A stretch of 64,000 nt of DNA, taken from assembly GCA_039105265.1 (NCBI GenBank), contig JAPFFF010000003.1:2232001-2296000 (forward strand), written 5' to 3'. Both the position numbers and the translations under genes were made by a program. Shown in pieces: positions 12,301 through 23,209 of this stretch; the stretch's first letter is position 1, and every line of letters starts with the position of its first letter. The notes under the pieces are model-generated. The model did no database searches and had not been told where the DNA came from. It saw only the letters and a program-made list of their open reading frames with translations. The DNA is from Tritrichomonas musculus. Taxonomy: Eukaryota > Parabasalia > Tritrichomonadida > Tritrichomonadidae.

Positions 12301-15300
12301 TTCAGCAAATACTAATGAAAATAATAAAATGAGGACAAATGCTAAAAGAAAAATTAAAAAGAAAATGAATCCTTCTTTAGGTACAATTAGTGCGCAACGT
12401 TCTAGTTCTCAAATGACCGCTAATAATAGTAATAACGATAACGATTATAAAGCTCCAAAATTAGAGAGAAGAAGTTCATCAACTTTTCAGGCATCATTAA
12501 AAAAGAACAAATCTACTTCTTTTTCAACAATTCGAAGATCGATAAAGATTAAGAAAGATAGTGATTTAGATGACCATGTTCCAAATATTGATACAAATAT
12601 GATTAAAGAACAAATAACTAAGCAAAAAAGTTCATTTACTGGCGAAACAGAATCACAAGAAGAATATGAAGAGGAAGAAGAAAGAAAAGAATTAAAATTA
12701 CGTGCAGTTATGCATTTAACAACTTATTTTTCATTTATTCGAACTGTTCGATATGAAGAATACGAATATGATTCAAAGCGACAATTTGAATACATGAAAG
12801 AATTTGGTTGTAATTTCATTGATTTTGACAGTCTTCCCAATATAGAAGCTCTTCCTGTTATTTCGAAGAAATATGACGTTAATCTAAATGAAGAATATAA
12901 TTTATATCAAGTCCTAAAAAGTGATCCTGATAATGAAAACATGTATGAATTACCAATTCCAATTTTATCCTTTACTCATCAAGATCAGTATGTTAATGCA
13001 GATACATCTCAATTATGGCTTCACATGTTTCAAGTTAGAAGATTCTCAGAACACAAATTTCCAAAGAAAAGTCCTCCTGTTAAAGATAATACACTTAAAA
13101 GATTTATGAGAAGGCATTATGATATGCATACAATTATTCCAGAAAGAACACAGATCAAAATGGAACTTGGATATATCAAAACGTTAACATTAGTTTTAAA
13201 GACTATAAATCTACAGCCAGATATTCATTTCTTAGCAAAAATAGCGCGTGCTACAATAACAGCTCAAGTTATGGAAAAAATTGCTCATTTTAGAAATTCA
13301 TCTGTTAATTTACCAGAAATTGATATCTCAATAGTTGAGCCAAACAAGCAAGTTAGCTTTAACTTAGTTTTAGGAGGGCTCGATATGTTAGTTATTTATG
13401 AAATATTGAAATCAAAGAAAATGACACTTTGCGTTCCAGGCATTACCTTCAAAGTGAACGGTAAAGACGAAAATAAGCCTGTTATTGTCTTTCAGCTTCC
13501 ATATATTCAACTCGGAAAAGTAGATGGAGACAAATCAATACAAATCGAGAAAAGTCAATTAAAAATTGAAAATGCGGCGCCTGCATTAGAAGCCATCAAC
13601 TATATTTTGGCAAATTTGCTGGATTCTTTGAAAGGAATTGAATCTCCTGGCGTTGGTGTTGGTCAAAAAGATTTTGAAGAACTTATTTCAAAATCTAAAT
13701 ATTTCAATAAGAATTTACAATATCTCAAAAAGTGGCAATATATAAATGTTATCACAAATCCTTCTCAATATTTTGCAAATGAGCATGAAAATTTCATCGT
13801 TAATTTATTTAGTAGTATGATCGATAGAGCTTATGATAATCTTTATGGTTTCTCAACAAATAATAATTCTAATCAATCTAATCCAACAAATAATTTCAGA
13901 ACAAATATGCTCGTTCACCACTCAGTAAATACTCAACGTTATGATGAGGATGAGCACGTTAAATCCAAGAAAAGCAAGAAAAAAGGTAAAAATAAAAATC
14001 GTCGTGATAGTAATGATAATGATAACGATAACGATAATGATTATGATGAAATTAGCGATCCTAATCAAAGTCTTCGTGATCAACTAACATTTGTTGATGA
14101 TTATCATAATGCTCTAATTTCTGCTTATTATGTAACATATAAAGAAATGGGACTTCGAAATTTTGTCAACACCCATCAATTATTTATGAACGAAGAAGAA
14201 GAAGAAAATGAACGTCCAAAACTAAAAACAGCAGCAACAACAACAGCAATTAATACATTTAGTAATTTTAATCTTAATTTCAATAATAATAATAACAATA
14301 ACAATAATAATAACATTAACATTAACATTAACATTAACAATAATAACAATAACAATAATAACAATAATAATAACAATAATAACAATTACAATAATATTAA
14401 TAATAGCAAAATTAAAGTTAATAAATTAGTAGGTGGCCATGAGCCTTTTATTTCAAGAACTTTAATAAAAGTTGGTAAAATTCAATTATTATTGGAACAA
14501 AATAAAATTAATATTAAATTTAATCCAATTAATATGACTGCCACCGAAAGCAAATCGACAGCGTATATACCAATAAAATCGATTACAATGAACATTGTTC
14601 CTGATCTATTGATCTTTTTATTGAGTATTAAAATGCCTAAAAAGAAAGCGCCTCAAACAGCAATCCAATTTGATGACACAAGCAAGCAAAATGTTGTTAA
14701 AAAAGCTAAGAAAAAGAAGAAAGATTTTATTATGCATCTTGTTTTAAACGATTTCTCAGCTAAATTTGCTTTCGTACTAGTTAATATCAAATCTATAGGA
14801 GCAATTGCCAATTTTTCCAAAAACATGTCAGTTATTTTTTCATTATCAGAATTTGTTATTCGTGTTGGTGAATTTGCTCAAGTTGTCTTTGGTGGAGTTG
14901 ATTTAAGCTTATCATCTTCAAAGAAAAACACATTTCTTGAAATCAAACCAATTGATATAAAATTCTCTATTGATCTTCTTTTGAATCCTCGAAGATGTGT
15001 TGATTTGAGTTTCCTTGATAAAATCAAAGAAATCAAAAAATCAAAACATAAGTTTACCAAGAATAATCCTGAAGCAATATATCTTAAAGAGCAAAAATCG
15101 CAACGTAAACCCAATTTTATAGAAAAAGTTAACGAGCCTGGTAATAAATTATATGATATCTTCCATAAGTCAAGTTTTGTTTTAACCGTTGGTCAAATTT
15201 TCATTGGAGTATCAATTGATGCAAATACAACTGCTCAATTTAAACTGCCTGGAATTCGAGGAGGAATTTTCTTTTTTGAAAATAAATCCATTTCTTCTTT

Positions 15301-18300
15301 TCTCTACCTCATAGTTCCACATTTAACTGTATCCAACATTGTTTCCTTCCCATTATCTGATCTGATTATTTATTCACATTATCATGCTTTCAGCAACAAG
15401 TTAGAAGTAATAGCAACAACAGGAAATGTAAGAATTTTGACTCATAAAAAAACTTTAGCGAAACTTGTCGCTGTTGCAAACACAGTCTTATCAAACCTGC
15501 CCAAAAAGCATCCAAATGAGCAAAAAGAATTAGAGAACCAAGATTTGAATGATGATGATTCTAATTCAAATAGTGATCCCGAATTCAAAGACGAAAACAA
15601 CAAGAAAATTCGTAAAACTAACAGTGATGATTTTGATGGAAACCAAAATGATCTAAATCAAAATCCCAAGAAGAAAAATATTAAAAGTCCATCAAAAAGA
15701 ATGATTTTAAGTATTAAATTTACAATTCCACGATTTCAATTAAAACTTCCAGAAATTGCCACAAGTTTACATATTATTGATCCAACTTTCTCTGTCCAAA
15801 TTTATAAGAATTTAATCATCAAAGCCAAAATTTCCAAATTGACCTTTCATATTGATCAAACATCTTTTGTTTTGAGTTTAGAACTCACTAAGAAACTTGA
15901 AGAAATTGCTTTTCAAACAAATGGACTTTTTGTCTCAGTTAATCCTAACTTTTACTCACAAATTTCTAATTTGAAAGACTTCTTCCAATACATAAAAAAT
16001 GAATTCAAAACGAAAGAGAATGTTGATCTTCTCATCAAAGACATACAGTCCAAAATGGAGAAGAATTCCAGTAGGAAGAGTTCATCACATCATCTTCTCA
16101 TGGATAAAACTTCAGATATCACGCAAAACATCATCAATAATCCACAACAGTTGCAACAACAACAACAACAGTTGGATATGCCAACGATCACCACAAGGGT
16201 ATTCAAAGTATTACTGAAAGACAACATTATTAATATTCAATATCCACTCACAAATGAAGAAGAAGCCAAATTACATAGTAACGATGGCAGTAAGCATCCA
16301 AAAGGGAAGAATGATAATGATGATGATATTAAAAATTCAACCCAAAATTACGAGAAAACTGGATTCATCCTCAAGATTAACGAGATTAGTTTAGATATGG
16401 AGAAGAGAAAAAGTGAGAAGCATGAGAAAACAGCAACAGCAGCTGTTTTTAATTTAAATGACCTAGACATCATTACAGATACTTTTGAGAAAAGCAACTC
16501 TTTCTCTCCAGCGGCAAACACGATTCATATAAACAAGTTTACGTCAGCCCAATGTCGTAATGTTTACATAACCGCTCTTTCCTTCTCAAACCGAATTAAC
16601 GTTGACTTATGTATTGACTCTTTCGTCGTAACTGTTTTTCCAACAATGCCAAACGCGCTTCATCACATATTAGCTCTTTTGAATGTAATCAAAAATGCTG
16701 CATCATCATTAAAATCTTCGAAGCCTTCCAATTCACTTGCTGAAGGAAGCCAAGCCTCAATTGATGAAAAAAGGAAGTCAAAAACAATCCAAAAAATAAA
16801 AAGTAGTTTCATCATTGCAGATCTGAAAATTAAGAATACTGCTGTTGTCCTCAAGCCTATCAAAATGAAGCTTCCAATTCCTTTGATTTCTGTTTACATT
16901 GATTATGAGAAGACAAATTCAGACTTTGCTCCACATTTGCTTCAATTTTTCGTAACAGTAAAACCAATTCTGACGCCAATTACGCCTTCACTTGTCAACT
17001 GGCTCGAATCCTTCTTCTCAAACCTCACCAAGTTCATCATAAGCAAGGCCTCTTCATCCGGCGAACAGAAGAAATTGCAAATTACGGTTCCACCGAAAAA
17101 TGGCCAATCGAAAGCCGAGCCAATTATTTCTGAGAAACCAAAGAAAAAGTCGCCCAGAATTTCACTTCATCTAACCGCCGTAATTGAAGGAATTGAGATA
17201 AGCATCGGCTGTCAACCGTCTGACATTCAATTAGTTTTCGGTTTTGACAAGCTGGCTTTGCATTTCACTACAAAAAGTAAAGGTTTCTCTTTCCACCTCG
17301 CAAAGCTCTACATTTCAACAGAAAGACTAGAACAGCAGCAGCAACAAACTGCTGGAATCTCAAAGAAGCCGCAATCAAAGATTGACTCAATTTTCATGAA
17401 GACGCATCGTCTTTTGTCCTTTGAGATTCCGACAATTGACGGCTTCATCAGCAGCATAGCCCAAATTGTGAACATCAAAGAGATCTCTTTATCAGTGTCA
17501 AATGACAAGATAGAAGACTTGTTCACCTTCTTGAGTGTCTGGGTTTATCCAATCATCAACATGATCCAAGAATCGATGCGACAGATGCGACAAGCCAAAC
17601 GCAAAGAAATTTCTGAGTCCAATTCGGACGAAACTGTTGATGAAACAGACAACAACAACAACAACAACAACAACAGTGGCGATGACAAAAAAGTTCGTAA
17701 ACATAAAAGTGAGTCTGATTCAAGAGTTTCTCTTCAAGTCAGCTCATTGAACATTGTCTTCTTTTACTCTGGAATCAAAGGAAAACTTTCATTTGAATTC
17801 ACGCCGATCATCTTTTCAATGAACAAAGTATTGATTCTTTTCTCAATCCCCGTCGTTCAGCTTTCGGCAGCCGGCTTTGTTGAAGGAAAGGCGACAATTG
17901 GGCCAATTCTAGTTCAGCTTCATCGTCTTGGTCCGATTATCCAAATGGACAAAATTGGCCATCATCATCATGACGATGACAACAACGATAGCGATATTCT
18001 ATCGTCTTCTGAAAACAGCGTACAAAAGAATAGTCAATATGTCATTGAAGAGTTTGAAGATCTTCGAAGATTCAGCTTTGTATCAATGCTTGGCTCGATT
18101 AGTTGTAATATAAAAAGTTTCGAAGATCCGATGATTTTATTTGAGTTGAAAAGTGCTTCTTTATTCTTCTTGTTTGCACCGCCATCGAATCAGATTTTGT
18201 CTATTGTTGTTGATTCTCCACAATTAAGAATGATTTCGCAAGCCTTCTCGAAATTTAAGAGCCTCGTGAAATCAATCGCCGATCCAATTAAAATTGGCGT

Positions 18301-19282
18301 AAAAAGAACAAAGAAAAATAAAATCGATATTGAAAGACAGTCAATTGAAGATCTGCATCATCCCGATGTTGAAATGCAAAAGAAAGTTGTTGTAAAGAAA
18401 AAAGATAAGCGAAAAATTCCAATTAAAACAGCGCAACTTGATCTACTTCTAAATGGTATCCAAGCTGAATTGTTCCGATATTATATTACTGATAAGGAAG
18501 CCGTTAGAGTAAGAATCGATGGAGCTTCACTTTTCGTTAAATTGCTTGAAAAAGGTATGAAAATTACTATTAAATGTAATGACGATGGTTCTTCTACAAC
18601 TAAAGTTCAAAAAAGTATAAGTTCAAATAAAACCGTTAGAAATATGAAATTCACCTTTAAACCGATGGCATTATCAAGGCTATTTTGTGAGGACGGAAAA
18701 GTGACAGATAATAGAAACGTATTATCAATCCCTAAAATTGTAGGAGACTTAAATACAATCCAAGAAAATTTAAACGTGGAATATGACTTTACTACTATAT
18801 TTAAGGATTCTGTAGAAACTTCTTTGAATTTAAGCGATTATGAGGCCGTTATGGCTATCGTCAAATTCGCAATTAGTCAAATTAAAAGACCCAAAAATAA
18901 CAAAGATAATGACGATAATGTTGATACTAAAAGTAAAAGGAAACATACTGATTCAGATATTGCAGAAGAAGAAGATGATAATGAATTTGATGAATTCGGT
19001 CAAAAGAAACAAAAGGAAGAAAAGAAAGAAAAGAAGCCTGAAAAGGTAGAGCCAGTAAACAAAGTCAAATTTAACTTCATTCCTAATCAATACGAATTTT
19101 CACCTCAATTCAAAATCGCTCTTGGAGCTAAATTCACACCTAATGTCGAATGGGTTCTTACTCGTTTGGGAATTGCTGATGAGCATATCATTCCTACAAA
19201 ACTTTTTGAATACGTTGAACTTGGCTTACAACGTGTTCTTCAAAGTTTAGCACAAGCAGCTAATAGTGAAGCAACAAAATAA
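9356..19282 (+). CDS. Giant bridge-like lipid transfer protein, BLTP1/Csf1 family
   Basis: A 3308-residue protein; I use ATG 9356, since the TTG six bases earlier is unlikely. The N-terminus has one membrane anchor (about residues 10-32, WGFVIFIAVFAVVLFYFIFL). Next come IQFSILSGNISIRDLSI and a basic/aromatic RVAIKYW patch, matching the N-terminal order of BLTP1 (KIAA1109/Tweek) and yeast Csf1, where a chorein-like start opens a repeating beta-groove. FSVYIDGLKVLLYNQSE matches the next conserved segment. These proteins span ER-to-organelle or plasma-membrane contacts and carry bulk phospholipid. Long hydrophobic/beta blocks alternate with low-complexity inserts, including a poly-Asn tract encoded at 14281-14400, Gln runs (16150, 17335) and Lys/Asp/Glu stretches. 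The reading frame is intact and intronless. Family call by motif recall; a VPS13-like or Hobbit relative is the alternative. Confidence 0.72.
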   Translation: MAVNWDQVPWGFVIFIAVFAVVLFYFIFLQGYLTAAIYRCFLKCFLPKNLDIKFKHIQFSILSGNISIRDLSITTLSMKVKICRLRVAIKYWAKIPDFGENNVNQHFGNNNSNDAIDLDADDEDESTDDDISCCKKKKKKGMLYSIFKRKGRFSVYIDGLKVLLYNQSEAGIARIEALKNLYKDGKTTEEATRFFQEMYGSAPKQPYQMSIMMRTILPLRIRIKTMVIAISNPNLPSILHFSTEKVKGLFTMLPREDSHHSMKQSLTVSMSSVKMRCTPNSEFDRSRLIKDSMRDLENRFGKHRLILLAETINFNLTQDAFGCVIRKEDLSKALSVTAEPKMAITVDLYSAIIQYGSYFDKVRGAFMRYFKPFLFTNPIFYPDSHSRVKYIEITIRFKGTDKAIVNLPFTTSQLLVESVALTFDHQSVINIMIPFHVSSVDENKLDVDCTFKNPQVTTSLPESRGSDNTIIKADTMYVSFFSFNPEHWYDVRTKKVSIDFVNCSLKLAPYHVHFLSQLGSDFYSLYPFEETIDECNRFMPSNFLITVGMYPCVIKLLSKKLPEFEFINEIEKHQRMEIRAESFAAKCQIPTLRFHEIDREITYTAQFVKPIIQFVFPDNHVYQVRRNVFKGNDIYGAHHNNATYNLNRESNRRKNDLNDNNNDNNSPNVSPPGEYVGYDFLSTKMIELSGGFRWSHDDGCSQLPMVVKVGEARGVFTVMLITNFLNVVMNYSIFEHKHPNTARHIAAFKDWKPPPKKFPNAFIHFSINVKFENIIGLFLYDLYDTSTGVEAHIHDLYLTIESCFPHYHLILNASCISGKLGRTNYPSEKFYYERMGVEDEDRNDQGIVHVDGAMFTMKNCNVRNPRPAHAHSLMGLDIGAIYGYCTPYQAFAFLDLATDITNLWLTNDTKQTMTPMLDSIYLPSQLVFTFREAQVILDCLKYGLLVVCLPSGVLMYQDNLINKDSHLAYYLSIPTIDVHHLVSANTNENNKMRTNAKRKIKKKMNPSLGTISAQRSSSQMTANNSNNDNDYKAPKLERRSSSTFQASLKKNKSTSFSTIRRSIKIKKDSDLDDHVPNIDTNMIKEQITKQKSSFTGETESQEEYEEEEERKELKLRAVMHLTTYFSFIRTVRYEEYEYDSKRQFEYMKEFGCNFIDFDSLPNIEALPVISKKYDVNLNEEYNLYQVLKSDPDNENMYELPIPILSFTHQDQYVNADTSQLWLHMFQVRRFSEHKFPKKSPPVKDNTLKRFMRRHYDMHTIIPERTQIKMELGYIKTLTLVLKTINLQPDIHFLAKIARATITAQVMEKIAHFRNSSVNLPEIDISIVEPNKQVSFNLVLGGLDMLVIYEILKSKKMTLCVPGITFKVNGKDENKPVIVFQLPYIQLGKVDGDKSIQIEKSQLKIENAAPALEAINYILANLLDSLKGIESPGVGVGQKDFEELISKSKYFNKNLQYLKKWQYINVITNPSQYFANEHENFIVNLFSSMIDRAYDNLYGFSTNNNSNQSNPTNNFRTNMLVHHSVNTQRYDEDEHVKSKKSKKKGKNKNRRDSNDNDNDNDNDYDEISDPNQSLRDQLTFVDDYHNALISAYYVTYKEMGLRNFVNTHQLFMNEEEEENERPKLKTAATTTAINTFSNFNLNFNNNNNNNNNNNININININNNNNNNNNNNNNNNNNYNNINNSKIKVNKLVGGHEPFISRTLIKVGKIQLLLEQNKINIKFNPINMTATESKSTAYIPIKSITMNIVPDLLIFLLSIKMPKKKAPQTAIQFDDTSKQNVVKKAKKKKKDFIMHLVLNDFSAKFAFVLVNIKSIGAIANFSKNMSVIFSLSEFVIRVGEFAQVVFGGVDLSLSSSKKNTFLEIKPIDIKFSIDLLLNPRRCVDLSFLDKIKEIKKSKHKFTKNNPEAIYLKEQKSQRKPNFIEKVNEPGNKLYDIFHKSSFVLTVGQIFIGVSIDANTTAQFKLPGIRGGIFFFENKSISSFLYLIVPHLTVSNIVSFPLSDLIIYSHYHAFSNKLEVIATTGNVRILTHKKTLAKLVAVANTVLSNLPKKHPNEQKELENQDLNDDDSNSNSDPEFKDENNKKIRKTNSDDFDGNQNDLNQNPKKKNIKSPSKRMILSIKFTIPRFQLKLPEIATSLHIIDPTFSVQIYKNLIIKAKISKLTFHIDQTSFVLSLELTKKLEEIAFQTNGLFVSVNPNFYSQISNLKDFFQYIKNEFKTKENVDLLIKDIQSKMEKNSSRKSSSHHLLMDKTSDITQNIINNPQQLQQQQQQLDMPTITTRVFKVLLKDNIINIQYPLTNEEEAKLHSNDGSKHPKGKNDNDDDIKNSTQNYEKTGFILKINEISLDMEKRKSEKHEKTATAAVFNLNDLDIITDTFEKSNSFSPAANTIHINKFTSAQCRNVYITALSFSNRINVDLCIDSFVVTVFPTMPNALHHILALLNVIKNAASSLKSSKPSNSLAEGSQASIDEKRKSKTIQKIKSSFIIADLKIKNTAVVLKPIKMKLPIPLISVYIDYEKTNSDFAPHLLQFFVTVKPILTPITPSLVNWLESFFSNLTKFIISKASSSGEQKKLQITVPPKNGQSKAEPIISEKPKKKSPRISLHLTAVIEGIEISIGCQPSDIQLVFGFDKLALHFTTKSKGFSFHLAKLYISTERLEQQQQQTAGISKKPQSKIDSIFMKTHRLLSFEIPTIDGFISSIAQIVNIKEISLSVSNDKIEDLFTFLSVWVYPIINMIQESMRQMRQAKRKEISESNSDETVDETDNNNNNNNNSGDDKKVRKHKSESDSRVSLQVSSLNIVFFYSGIKGKLSFEFTPIIFSMNKVLILFSIPVVQLSAAGFVEGKATIGPILVQLHRLGPIIQMDKIGHHHHDDDNNDSDILSSSENSVQKNSQYVIEEFEDLRRFSFVSMLGSISCNIKSFEDPMILFELKSASLFFLFAPPSNQILSIVVDSPQLRMISQAFSKFKSLVKSIADPIKIGVKRTKKNKIDIERQSIEDLHHPDVEMQKKVVVKKKDKRKIPIKTAQLDLLLNGIQAELFRYYITDKEAVRVRIDGASLFVKLLEKGMKITIKCNDDGSSTTKVQKSISSNKTVRNMKFTFKPMALSRLFCEDGKVTDNRNVLSIPKIVGDLNTIQENLNVEYDFTTIFKDSVETSLNLSDYEAVMAIVKFAISQIKRPKNNKDNDDNVDTKSKRKHTDSDIAEEEDDNEFDEFGQKKQKEEKKEKKPEKVEPVNKVKFNFIPNQYEFSPQFKIALGAKFTPNVEWVLTRLGIADEHIIPTKLFEYVELGLQRVLQSLAQAANSEATK

Positions 19283-19585
19283 GTTATTTTCTTCTTTTGG
19301 TTCAGTCAAGGCATATCTCTTATTAATTTAAGCGGTTTATCTTAGAATTTAAATGTTTATTATATTGTGATTCATTTTCTATTTTTTTGTTTTTAATAAT
19401 TCTATTCATAAAATATTCACTCTGAAAATCGATTAGCTGATTGAATTTACTTTTTTAATATTGTTGAAATGCAATTTTTTTTTTTTTTTTTTTTTTCTAA
19501 TCATGTTGAGAAAATAATAGAGTCCCACAAAGAAGTCTCAGGTTGCCAGTAAATGTATACATTTTCATATATATATATAAGACTA

Positions 19586-22159
19586 TATGGTTCGAGATTA
19601 GTGCACATTTTTTTCATCTTTTAGTGCATGAACGTTCAACTAATAAAAAATATTTCTTTTCCAAATCCTTTTGACGAGCAAAGTATGTTAATTAAATCAA
19701 TTTTTTTGATATAAATTATTTATATTGCTGTCATTTTTATATTTTAATAAAATCTATCGTGCCTTTATGTTTCTTTTTCTATCAACTTTTTCAATAAGTC
19801 AAATCAAAAAAATTCTATGAATTTGGATGCTAAAATTTTGTTTTTATTTTTTAATTTTATTATATATTTAAATTGAAGATATATCATATATAATTAAAAT
19901 AATGATTTATTCTGAGAAATTCTTTTCAATATCAATATATTAGATCTTTTTGAGTAAAATTTTTTGCATTAATTTGAAAGGAACATGCATTAATTTCAAT
20001 TGCAATTCAAATATTTTCAAAGCTTGTGCATTAATTTGAGAGAAATATGCAGTAAGGAAATAAAAACCATTTTATTATGGATTTTTTTTTTTTGATATGG
20101 TTTATTACTTTCAAAATAAACAATGAACTGATTATTACTAAAAGATTACCTAATGATTAGTTATCATTAACTCTATAGAATAAAGACTATTTATTAATTA
20201 CAGTTATGTAGAAAATATTGAAGCAGTATAAAAAGTGGAAGCACTTTTTTAAAAAAATTTCAAAATTTTTTTCAAAAATCATTTTTTTTCTCATCATATA
20301 TTAAAGTTATCCAAAAGTAAAATATACCAAAATGCTAAGCGTTTAATACTTTTTATAAATAACTATGACATTTTTATATTAGACTAAAGTCAGAGAATTT
20401 TTCGAATGAAGAAGAAGAGAAAATATAATGCATTTTATTAGCAGCACTGTGCATTATTTCAAAATTAAATTGGATATATTGATTCTATATATGCTGCCAC
20501 ATAATAAATAAAAATAAAACTATAGCCATTATTATTAACATTTATGATAAAAATAGAAATTTATTTTTTTTTAAGGCCGTTTAAATTTTATGAAAATTTA
20601 AAATTGTTGAAAGTCTGATAAAAAAGATTTCTAGTTGGATTTAACTTAAATAAATGTTTCTATATATATTCATGAAGATCATTACTACAAGAATCCCCTA
20701 TTCTATTTTGCTTTTTTTAAGCAGAATGCTAATTTCAAAATTAGAAATGTAAATATCTTCTTTTTCAATCATTACACTTTTATAATTCAATAAAAAAATA
20801 ATTAAATCTATAAATCACACGTTATAAATGAATAAAACATGTTGTATATGAATTATGTACCAATATACAATCGTATTCTTGAAATCGATAAAATAAACGT
20901 CTGTGATTTATAAACGAATATGGTGTATTAAAAAAAAGTATTTCTATATTTTTTTTTTGATTTTATAGTATCAAAGGATTTAATAGTTGCTATCTGATAT
21001 TAATTTAGGCTTTGTATGATTATTTTTATTGTACATTTAGGTTTTTTTTATGTAAATTCACAATATGTAAATGATCAGAATTGATCATTCATTTTAACTA
21101 ATAAATGAATATTATATAAATTACAATATTTTTAAATCAATAAATAATGATATAATCCTATTAAATAATTTTTTTTTTACATGAAAATGAATTTTTATTT
21201 CATTTTGTCAATTTCCCTTATTTGTTATCAAATCCGACTCATCTAAAGATATAATTAGATTCAAAATGTAATAATTAGGGTAATATATTTGTGACATATG
21301 CTAATTATATTCTCACGTTTATCGTAACACAAAAATGATATTTTTGTTGTAAATAATTAAATTTTTCAACATATTCATTCATTGATTATTTTATAAATAT
21401 AAATTAATAAATAATGAATATGATCAAGGTTTGATATAATCTTAACTTAGTTATTAGAATGTTTTATTTCAGTGAAAAACTAATTTAACTAAATTACTCT
21501 TCAAAACAAGAATTTCAACAATTTTAAATTTTCATAAAATTTAAACGGCCTTAAAAAAAAATAAATTTCTATTTTTATCATAAATGTTAATAATAATGGC
21601 TATAGTTTTATTTTTATTTATTATGTGGCAGCATATATAGAATCAATATATCCAATTTAATTTTGAAATAATGCACAGTGCTGCTAATAAAATGCATTAT
21701 ATTTTCTCTTCTTCTTCATTCGAAAAATTCTCTGACTTTAGTCTAATATAAAAATGTCATAGTTATTTATAAAAAGTATTAAACGCTTAGCATTTTGGTA
21801 TATTTTACTTTTGGATAACTTTAATATATGATGAGAAAAAAAATGATTTTTGAAAAAAATTTTGAAATTTTTTTAAAAAAGTGCTTCCACTTTTTATACT
21901 GCTTCAATATTTTATACATAACTGTAATCATTATTTTTTTTTTAGCATTTCTACTTTGGGTATTTTTCATTCTTGAATTTTAATTTAAAGCCAACTACGT
22001 TGTATTCCATGATATGCATTCCAATTGGATTTTAGTAGATGTCATTTTAACAATAAGGTAAAATTTGACCTTATCATGATTGGGGGAAAAAAAGCAACTT
22101 TGTGAATATTCTTCCTTACTGCATGCTTTTTTATCTTTATGCACTAATCTCGAACCATA
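19586..22159. mobile_element. Middle transposon with 8-bp target duplication
   Basis: The ends TATGGTTCGAGATTAGTGCA and its reverse complement are flanked on both sides by TAAGACTA (19578-19585, 22160-22167), an 8-bp target-site duplication of hAT-like length. It carries no ORF. Removing the nested inner element leaves about 850 bp. A second, nearly identical copy without the inner element lies at 58283-59098, which confirms the boundaries of the insertion inside it. Confidence 0.75.
20201..21924. mobile_element. Inner Tc1/mariner-like element with 412-bp TIRs
   Basis: A 1724-bp element with terminal inverted repeats of about 412 bp (20201-20612 and 21513-21924) that are almost identical. 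It begins CAGTTATGTA and ends TACATAACTG, and is bounded by TA at 20199-20200 and 21925-21926. The second copy of the host repeat has a single TA (58894-58895) at the equivalent place, so the insertion and the TA duplication are read directly. There is no transposase: the interior of 900 bp has no long ORF. High identity of the arms suggests recent insertion or arm conversion. Confidence 0.85.
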
Positions 22160-23209
22160 TAAGACTAACATATAAACATTTATTTTTTATGAATAAGCAT
22201 AGGTTAATAAAGAACCTCATGTTTATCATGAAATTCAGAATGTTATGAATAACATAACTTTTTCAAAGAAATATTCATTTTTTCAGGAAAACCTGAGATT
22301 TCCAAAATAAAATTTTGAATACGAAATTTTATCTTATGATTCGAATTATGTAAACTATCAAGCAATATATAAAAATACATATATTGCATTTGATCTCTTT
22401 AAAAGATTCTCTTAAAGCATAAAAAAGCATTTAATATATGATATCATTATTCATTTACTCAAAAAATCTTACAAAAATATAAAAAAGCAATAATTAAAAG
22501 TTCATAATGTCAGCTAAAGCAAAAAAATAATGATTAAATGATTTTGGAACCAAAAAAGTTGATGATTATAAAAAAATGTACGTTTCAATCGAACTTTTTC
22601 ATTATGAATAAACCATTCAATTTATTTTGGAAACCTCAGGTTTATTTTGAAATCTAAGGTTTATCATAGAAATCTACAATTTTTATATAAATCTAATATA
22701 TTCGTATATAATTGAAGTAATCAGTAAACCTTATGTTCATGAAATACCTTAGGTTATTTTGAAAATGTAATTATTTCTACGTAATTCTTGTATTATCCAC
22801 AAAAAAAAGAGGTTTATTGAGAAAGTTAGGTTTATTGTAAATGTATAAATATCTATAAATAACCTATGCTTTCTGGGCAATCTGAGACTTCTTTGTGGGA
22901 CTCTAATAATTATTTAAAAAAAAAAAAAAAAATGGCTTCTTTGATGTTTTTTATTCAATATATAATGAACAAAGAAACAATTTTAGTTTTACATTCTAAT
23001 GAATTCATTGATTGTTTTTTTTCATAATGTAAAGTATAATTAATAGTATTGTAAATTTACCAAGATACTAATGCTTTATTTATTTTTTAATGTTAAAAAA
23101 GTCTTTTTACAATTATAAATTTAAAAAATATTAAAATTAAAAATCTTTTTTTCAAATTAATATTGAGATATTATGCATTTTATAAAGCCAATCAATTTAA
23201 ATGTAATTG

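Larger units (their letters stand above)
19520..22903. mobile_element. Outer non-autonomous transposon of a nested set
   Basis: The inverted ends are about 30 bp: GAGTCCCACAAAGAAGTCTC at 19520 and its complement ending at 22903, continuing to TTGCCAG / CTGGGCAA with two differences. Both sit inside TA (19518-19519, 22904-22905). Without the nested insert the element is only about 0.8 kb. Its interior right part (22170-22868) has recurrent AGGTTTAT/AACCTGAG words and no ORF. A poly-T run precedes and a poly-A run follows the element, which may be part of a longer terminus. Confidence 0.6.

Noticed and set aside
14176-14385. Minus-strand poly-Leu ORF
   Set aside because: Complement of the poly-Asn coding tract of the BLTP1-like gene.
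19472-22932. Poly-T and poly-A around the outer nested element as signs of a retroposon
   Set aside because: Inverted termini inside TA fit a DNA transposon better, and homopolymer runs are common throughout this genome.
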